From NCBI GenBank assembly GCA_964482395.1, contig CAYZXK010000024.1, positions 1 through 10,372 on the forward strand: a stretch of 10,372 nt of DNA. The letters are read 5' to 3'. Made by a program: the position numbers and the translations under genes. This stretch comes from CAYZXK01 sp964482395 (GTDB lineage Bacteria; Planctomycetota; Phycisphaerae; UBA1845; Fen-1342). Below the pieces are notes generated by a model. That model was not told where the DNA came from, ran no database searches, and saw only the letters and a program-made list of their open reading frames with translations. Each line of letters opens with the position of its first letter. Within the stretch, counting starts at the first letter, position 1. Shown piece by piece: positions 5,947 through 10,372 of the stretch.

Positions 5947-7861
5947 ATGTATGCTCCACTCGTGACCGGAGCGCAATCATTATCCGCGAGATCCGGCAGG
6001 CCGGCAGACCTCCGGCCGGCCGTTACAGAGCAGCGCCAAGGTGGCCGGCCGGTGGTGCTGGCCGGAATGGTCGTGGTGGTCGGTGCGGCGGTAGCCCTGG
6101 CGCACTGGCCAGCGCTGACGGCCCGGGCGATCCACTTCGATGATGGGCAATACGTTCTGGAGAACCCGCTGGTGCAGAACCCGAGCTGGGACTCAGTCCG
6201 GCGTTTCTTCGCGGAGGTTCTCGAGCCGTCGACCGTACGCGGCTACTACCAGCCCTTGACCATGGTCAGCCTGATGCTCGACTGGGCGATGGGGGGGGAC
6301 GGCGGAGAACCTGACGCCCTTCCACCGGACCAGCCTCGGGCTGCACGTGGTCAACGCCGTGCTGGTAGCAGTCTTCATCTGTCTGCTGTTTGGCAATCCC
6401 TGGGTGGGCGGGCTAACCGGGGTGCTGTTCGGGCTGCACCCGCTGACCGTCGAGCCGGTGCCGTGGCTGGGCGAGCGCAAGACGCTTCTGGCGGCCTTCT
6501 TCGCTCTGGCGAGCCTTTCGCTGTACCTGCTTTACGTGCAGTGGCGCAGCCGGGTGCTGTACGCGACCTCGCTGGCGACTTTTGTGCTGTCGCTGCTGGC
6601 CAAGCCGACCACCACGCCACTGCCGATTCTGCTGCTGCTTCTAGACGGCTGGCCGCTGAATCGGCTGAGTTGGCGGAGCCTGGCAGAGAAGGGGCCGTTT
6701 CTGGTGGTCGCCGCGGTTTCGGCGGCGGTCACCTTCGTGTCTCAATCCCGGGCGGCCATCGCGGTGGTGATGCCGCAGGACTATTCGCCTTACCAGGCCC
6801 CGCTGACGGTCTGCCACAATATCGTGTTTTATTTGCGGAAGATGGTCTGGCCGACGGGTTTGACACCCTATTACCCGTTTCCGGAGCCGATGGACCTTTC
6901 GCAACCGGCGGTGCTGGCCGGCGTGGTCGGGACCGGGCTGCTGATTGCGGGGTTGCTGCTGTCGCTGCGTTGGACGAGGGCGCTGCTGGTCGGCTGGTTG
7001 TTCTTCTTCGTGGGGATCGCTCCCACGTTGAACGTGATCGCCTTTACGCGGGTAATCGCCTCGGACAAGTACGTCTATCTGCCGGGCCTGGGAATGTTGA
7101 TGCTGATCGCCTGGGGGATGGTCAGGCTGTGGAAGGCGGGCGGAGCCAGATGGGCGAAGGTTGGGCGGCCCGGTCTGATCGGGCTGGTGTTGCTGCTGGC
7201 GGTCCTGGAAGCCGACGCGACCCGCGCTCAACTGCACATCTGGCAGGACACCGAGAGCTTGTACCGGCACATGCTGACTTACGCCCCGCAGGTGGATACG
7301 CTGCACGATTTCTTGGGCCAGCAGCTATACCGTCGGGGGTGTGTCGCGGAAGCCCTGGAGCACTACACGCAGGCCCTGCGGCTGAACCCGAAGAACCCTT
7401 CTCCCCACAACAACATCGGCGTGGTGCTGGCCGAGCAGGGCAAGTTTGCCGAGGCCCGGCAGTATTTCGCTGAGGCGGTGCGTCTCAAGCCCGACTATGC
7501 CAACGGGTTCAGCAACCTGGGGCGGGCTTTGGCCGGTCTGGGCCAGCTGGAGCAAGCTCGCCAGAGTTACGAGCACGCGCTGGAGCTGGACCCGAACTGC
7601 TACGATGCCCATCAGGGGTTGGGGATCCTGTTGGCGACGCAGGGGGATCTCAAGCAGGCGGAAATTCATTTTCGCAGGGCGATCGCGCTTAAGCCGGACT
7701 ATCTGGAGGCTCACATCGGCCTGGGGCGGATCCTGTGGGCTCGGGGCCGGACGGAGCAAGCCCGGCAAAGCTTCGAGGAGGCGTTGCGTATCCGTCCGGA
7801 AGACCCGCGGGCCCGGGCCGATTTGGAGAGACTGCGGGCGGCCAGCAGGCCCCCGGGCTGA
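5947..7861 (+). CDS. TMTC-like multi-pass membrane protein with C-terminal TPRs, frameshifted
   Basis: One gene is read in two frames. Frame A gives residues 1-117 and frame B the rest. Removing one G from the run at 6291-6298 joins them into a 637-residue protein (AMGGTAENLTPFHRTSLG across the joint). The N-terminal part has a membrane segment (36-53), then HFDDGQYVLENPLVQ, an acidic-pair loop typical of GT-C/O-mannosyltransferase-like proteins, and YYQPLTMVSLMLDW. Then come several membrane helices with HPLTVEPVPWLGERK, LLAKPTTTPLPILLLLLDGWPL in two overlapping helices, WPTGLTPYYPFP and ASDKYVYLPGLG, all as in TMTC/DUF1736-like proteins. About five TPRs fill restored residues 451-620. The likely role is envelope protein glycosylation or complex assembly; this is inference. 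The start is uncertain: GGGGAG lies only two bases before ATG 5947, and GTG 5962 is an alternative. As printed the gene would not give a full protein. Confidence 0.8.
6291..6298 (+). other. G8 homopolymer at the frameshift
   Basis: Eight consecutive G residues mark exactly the point where similarity to TMTC-like proteins moves from one frame to the next. Seven G residues would restore one open frame. It may be a sequencing or assembly error, a true mutation, or a slippage site. Confidence 0.85.
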
Positions 7862-7911
7862 AGCGGCGACAACTTCCGACACAGGCGGACGCCTTCGGAC
7901 CGGCCGGAGTT

Positions 7912-7917
7912 TATAAT
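7912..7917 (+). promoter_or_regulatory. Consensus -10 box upstream of sppA
   Basis: A perfect TATAAT lies in the 149-base gap after the TPR gene. Transcription would start near 7924, giving a leader of roughly 87 bases to sppA. There is no good -35 hexamer 16-18 bases upstream, so the promoter is plausible but unproven. It suggests sppA can be transcribed independently of the upstream genes. Confidence 0.4.
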
Positions 7918-7997
7918 CGTCGGCAGAAGGCAGCGGGCTGCCGCGCGGGTGCCGGGTCGGCAGCAGGTCGGCAACGCCGGGCCGCGGGCAAGTTGCG

Positions 7998-8002
7998 AGG
8001 AG
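7998..8002 (+). promoter_or_regulatory. Ribosome binding site of sppA
   Basis: AGGAG lies eight bases before the ATG at 8011. The frame is open upstream to at least 7735, so this site, together with the signal peptide beginning at 8011, decides the start. Confidence 0.75.
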
Positions 8003-8010
8003 TTGGAACT

Positions 8011-9855
8011 ATGAAGACCAAGCGATTGATGGGCGGTCGGGTATGGCTGGCGGCCGGCTGGGTGATTCTCCTGGCCAGTCAGGCCATGGCCGAAAAGACG
8101 GTGCTGAGGCTGCGACTGAGCGGGCCGGTCATGGAAGCCCCGGACCAGGCCGCGGGCATGCTGGCTTTGTTCAGCAAGGAAGAGATGCGGACGCTGCGCG
8201 AATGGGTAGGTGACATTCGCCGGGCGGCCGCCGACCGGGATATCAGCGGCCTAGCCCTGATCATCGAGGAGCCGGAGATCAATCTGGCCCAGGTGGAGGA
8301 GCTGGTGCAGGCCATCCAGGCCTTCAAAGCCCGGGGCAAACCGGTCTACTGCTATTTGGACTATGCGGACAACGTTTCCTACGCCCTGGCAGCCGCCGCC
8401 AGCCACATCACGATCGCCGAGAATGGCGAGCTGGCCATCGTTGGCTTGCATGGCGAGATGATGTTCTTCAAGGGGCTGCTGGACAAGCTCGGGCTGGAGG
8501 CGGACATGATGCAGTGCGGGGCGTACAAGGGCGCCGCCGAGCCGTTCACTCGCACCGAGCCCAGTCCCGAGGTGGTTGAGAACATCAATTGGCTGCTGGA
8601 CGGGCTGTATGAGCGGTGGATCGGCCTGATCGCCGAGGGGCGCAAGCTGCCGGTGGAAGAGGTCAAGAAGCTGGTGGACGCGGCCCCGCTCAGTGCCGAG
8701 CAGGCCCTCAAATACAAGCTGGTGGACGAGGTGTCGTCCTTTCCGACCTTCAAGCAGATGCTGCACAAGGAGTTCGGGCGGGATTTGAAGGTGGTCAAGC
8801 GGTACGAGGAAAGCTCGGTGCCCGAGGTGGACACCAGCAATCCTTTCGCTTTCCTCTCGCAACTGTTCGGGCTCTTGCAGGAAGCGGCCTCGCCTGAGGA
8901 GAAGCCGGCGATCGGCCTGATCTACATCGAGGGCACGATCATGGTCGGCCCCAGCGACGACAGTCCGCTGGGCGGCAGCAGCGCCGGCAGCAGCACCATC
9001 CGGTCGGCTTTCGAACAGGCCCGGCAGGATGACCAGATCCGGGCGGTGGTGGTGCGGGTGGATTCGCCGGGCGGATCGGCTCTGGCCAGCGACATTATCT
9101 GGGAGGCGGCTACTCGCTGCGGTCTGGAGAAGCCGGTGATTGTGAGCATGGGCGCGGTGGCCGGCAGCGGCGGATATTATGTTTCCATCCCCGGGGACGT
9201 AATCTTCGCCGACCCCAGCACTATCACCGGCTCGATCGGCGTGGTCGGCGGCAAGCTGATCTGGAAACAACTGATGGAAGGCAAGCTGGGGATCACGACC
9301 GCCGAGTTCTCCCGCGGCCGGCATGCCGGCCTGATGAGCATGAACCGCAAGTGGAACGAGGCCGAGCGGGCCTGGATGACCGACTACCTGAATCGAGTCT
9401 ACGACCAGTTCAAAGACCGCGTGAAAAAGTCTCGCGGGCAGCGACTGAAGAAAGACCTCCAAGAGATTGCGGGCGGCCGGGTCTACACTGGCGCTCAGGC
9501 GGTCGAACTGGGCTTGGTCGACCGGCTGGGCGGGCTGTCCGACGCCCTCGACTTCGCCGCCACCCGGGCTGGGCTGGGCAAAGACTACGAAGTCCGGACC
9601 CTGCCCAAGCCGTCCGGGTTCGCAGCCGTTCTCAAGCTGCTGAAAAGCTTCATGGGCGAGGAAGGCGAGGACGAGTTCGAGATCGAGGCGCAGGCCCGGC
9701 TCGACGAGTTTACCCTGCTCAGGGCCGCCCGACCCGTGCTTCGCGAGCTGGCCCCCGCACAGCTCAAACATATGCTCCAGGCCCTCCGCAACCTGACCAT
9801 CCTCCAGCGCGAGCACGTGGGATGTTTCATGCCGCTGGTACCCCAGGTGCGCTGA
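8011..9855 (+). CDS. sppA: Signal peptide peptidase SppA, 67K type
   Basis: SppA is a membrane-bound serine protease of family S49 that degrades signal peptides after their removal from exported proteins. The 614 residues match the 67K form of E. coli (618), with two tandem S49 domains. Residues 1-27 are a signal peptide or anchor (MKTKRLMGGR, a hydrophobic stretch, then AMA before EKT). The N-terminal domain (about 30-240) carries the general base K173 in AYKGAAEPFTR. The C-terminal domain (about 297-560) carries the nucleophile S386 in MGAVAGSGGYYVS, where most relatives have AASGGY. The oxyanion region VDSPGGSALAS (350-360) and TGSIGVVGGK are present. The Ser/Lys dyad is complete, so the enzyme should be active. 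A separate promoter and strong RBS suggest its own transcription unit, ended by the hairpin at 9901-9931. The start at 8011 excludes 92 upstream in-frame residues that lack domain character. Confidence 0.95.
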   Translation: MKTKRLMGGRVWLAAGWVILLASQAMAEKTVLRLRLSGPVMEAPDQAAGMLALFSKEEMRTLREWVGDIRRAAADRDISGLALIIEEPEINLAQVEELVQAIQAFKARGKPVYCYLDYADNVSYALAAAASHITIAENGELAIVGLHGEMMFFKGLLDKLGLEADMMQCGAYKGAAEPFTRTEPSPEVVENINWLLDGLYERWIGLIAEGRKLPVEEVKKLVDAAPLSAEQALKYKLVDEVSSFPTFKQMLHKEFGRDLKVVKRYEESSVPEVDTSNPFAFLSQLFGLLQEAASPEEKPAIGLIYIEGTIMVGPSDDSPLGGSSAGSSTIRSAFEQARQDDQIRAVVVRVDSPGGSALASDIIWEAATRCGLEKPVIVSMGAVAGSGGYYVSIPGDVIFADPSTITGSIGVVGGKLIWKQLMEGKLGITTAEFSRGRHAGLMSMNRKWNEAERAWMTDYLNRVYDQFKDRVKKSRGQRLKKDLQEIAGGRVYTGAQAVELGLVDRLGGLSDALDFAATRAGLGKDYEVRTLPKPSGFAAVLKLLKSFMGEEGEDEFEIEAQARLDEFTLLRAARPVLRELAPAQLKHMLQALRNLTILQREHVGCFMPLVPQVR

Positions 9856-9880
9856 GCGAGGCCGAGGAAATCATACCGTC

Positions 9881-9892
9881 GGTAGTACTACC
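9881..9892. repeat. 12-bp perfect palindrome downstream of sppA
   Basis: GGTAGTACTACC reads the same on both strands. It lies 26 bases after the sppA stop and just before the terminator hairpin. It could be a protein binding site or a second weak hairpin, or it may be chance. Confidence 0.3.
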
Positions 9893-9897
9893 ACGAA

Positions 9898-9940
9898 CGA
9901 GTGCCACGGGCACGTGACCTGCCCGTGGCACTTGGTCTTG
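9898..9940. terminator. Strong intrinsic terminator between convergent sppA and the flippase gene
   Basis: GTGCCACGGGCA (9901-9912) pairs perfectly with TGCCCGTGGCAC (9920-9931) across a seven-base loop. The stem extends through A9900-T9932, a G-T wobble and C9898-G9934. On the plus strand it is followed by a moderately T-rich stretch (TTGGTCTTG), fitting termination of sppA 45 bases after its stop. It also lies 70 bases past the stop of the minus-strand flippase gene, so it may serve both transcripts, though the minus-strand tail is less T-rich. Confidence 0.7.
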
Positions 9941-10004
9941 ATTGCCGTCCGGCGGTCCAGACCAACCGGCCCGCGCGGTGGGCGCCGGACCCGGCCAGTG
10001 TGGA

Positions 10005-10372
10005 TCAGCAAATGCTGGCTCGCTGCGTCAGTCGCGAGCGAAACGCCAGGCCCAGCCCCACGCAGCCAGCATAGAGAACAAGCTGCACCCCCGACCGGAC
10101 CAGGGCGGTGTGGGCCGCCCCGAGCACCGGGCTGGGCCCGGGAATCAGCAGGAAGGCGGCGGACACGGTGGCCGCCAGTGTGATGACCTGAGCCGGGACC
10201 TGCGCCCAGAACAGGCGCATCTGGGTGGTCGCGATGCCCAGCACGTTGGTCACCAGGGCCAGGCAGTGGGCCAGCACGACGAGCTGAAACTCGCTCTGGA
10301 AGCGACCATAGTCATGCGTAAACAGGGTGGTCAGAATCCACCGTCCGAGCAGCACGGCAACCAGCATAACGA
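10005..10372 (-). CDS. C-terminal part of a polysaccharide flippase-like membrane protein (partial)
   Basis: The frame is open to the right edge, so the 5' end of the gene lies outside; about 121 codons are visible before the TGA at 10007-10005. The ATG at 10367 is internal rather than a start. The fragment has three or four hydrophobic helices, starting LVAVLLGRWILTTLFTHDYG, then a stretch around LVVLAHCLALVTNVLG with TTQMRLFWAQ, then a helix ending LLIPGPSPVLGAAHTALVRS and a final one at VLYAGCVGLGLAF. The order of a glycine/phenylalanine-rich loop, LxIPxxxxxGAA and a last helix with a basic tail resembles the C-terminal end of Wzx/MATE-like oligosaccharide flippases, which move lipid-linked sugars across the membrane. 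With only the tail visible, another polytopic transporter is possible. It converges on sppA. Confidence 0.6.
   Translation of the reverse strand, partial: VMLVAVLLGRWILTTLFTHDYGRFQSEFQLVVLAHCLALVTNVLGIATTQMRLFWAQVPAQVITLAATVSAAFLLIPGPSPVLGAAHTALVRSGVQLVLYAGCVGLGLAFRSRLTQRASIC

Noticed and set aside
4828..5976. Minus-strand open frame of 382 codons opposite the terminase-like gene
   Set aside because: It mirrors a gene with clear ATPase and nuclease motifs; the antisense product is Pro/Arg/Gln-rich and unlike any family I recognise.
6300..7473. Continuation of the first frame of the TPR gene past the G8 run
   Set aside because: After the run this frame becomes Ala/Gly/Arg-rich without pattern, while the neighbouring frame carries the membrane helices and TPRs.
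7735..8010. In-frame upstream extension of sppA
   Set aside because: It overlaps the end of the TPR gene and has no domain character. The signal peptide and an AGGAG site fix the start at 8011.
8251..9816. Long minus-strand open frame of 521 codons opposite sppA
   Set aside because: Plus strand encodes a complete SppA with both catalytic residues. The antisense translation has no family pattern and arises from strong GC codon bias.

Overview
The window is GC-rich chromosomal DNA from a bacterium, with genes on both strands. Several things point weakly to a planctomycete or a related phylum: a polytopic membrane protein with a TPR tail of the TMTC (DUF1736-like) kind, a lone terminase-like ATPase/nuclease, a eukaryote-like glycogen branching enzyme, and genes whose start codons sit just after a -10 box with no Shine-Dalgarno. 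This assignment is inference; there is no rRNA or other marker here.

Layout, left to right. A tRNA-Ser(CGA) on the minus strand (34-120) is followed by a minus-strand cytosolic phosphodiesterase/nucleotide pyrophosphatase of the alkaline phosphatase superfamily (233-1624). A divergent, gene-free gap of 492 bases (1625-2116) follows. It carries four copies of an octamer (TTCCCCGG or its complement), two of them forming a perfect 11-bp inverted repeat, and -10-like boxes very close to both flanking start codons. glgB (2117-4195) encodes a 692-residue 1,4-alpha-glucan branching enzyme much closer to human GBE1 than to E. coli GlgB. After a 167-base gap come a terminase-large-subunit-like protein (4363-5922) and, 24 bases later, a membrane/TPR protein (5947-7861). 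The latter is split into two frames by one surplus G in a run of eight. A promoter-like TATAAT and a good ribosome binding site precede sppA (8011-9855), a 67K-type signal peptide peptidase. A strong hairpin terminator separates sppA from the converging 3' end of a flippase-like membrane protein (10005 to the right edge), which is cut by the window.

Working together: glgB belongs to glycogen metabolism, and sppA handles spent signal peptides at the membrane. The TPR membrane protein resembles protein O-mannosyltransferase-like TMTC proteins, and the flippase-like protein probably moves lipid-linked glycans, so the right half leans towards the cell envelope. I see no phage structural, portal, integrase or small terminase genes around the terminase-like gene, so it looks like an orphan in a cellular neighbourhood. 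Its tight linkage to the TPR membrane gene is the least explained feature. I found no CRISPR array, insertion sequence or origin.
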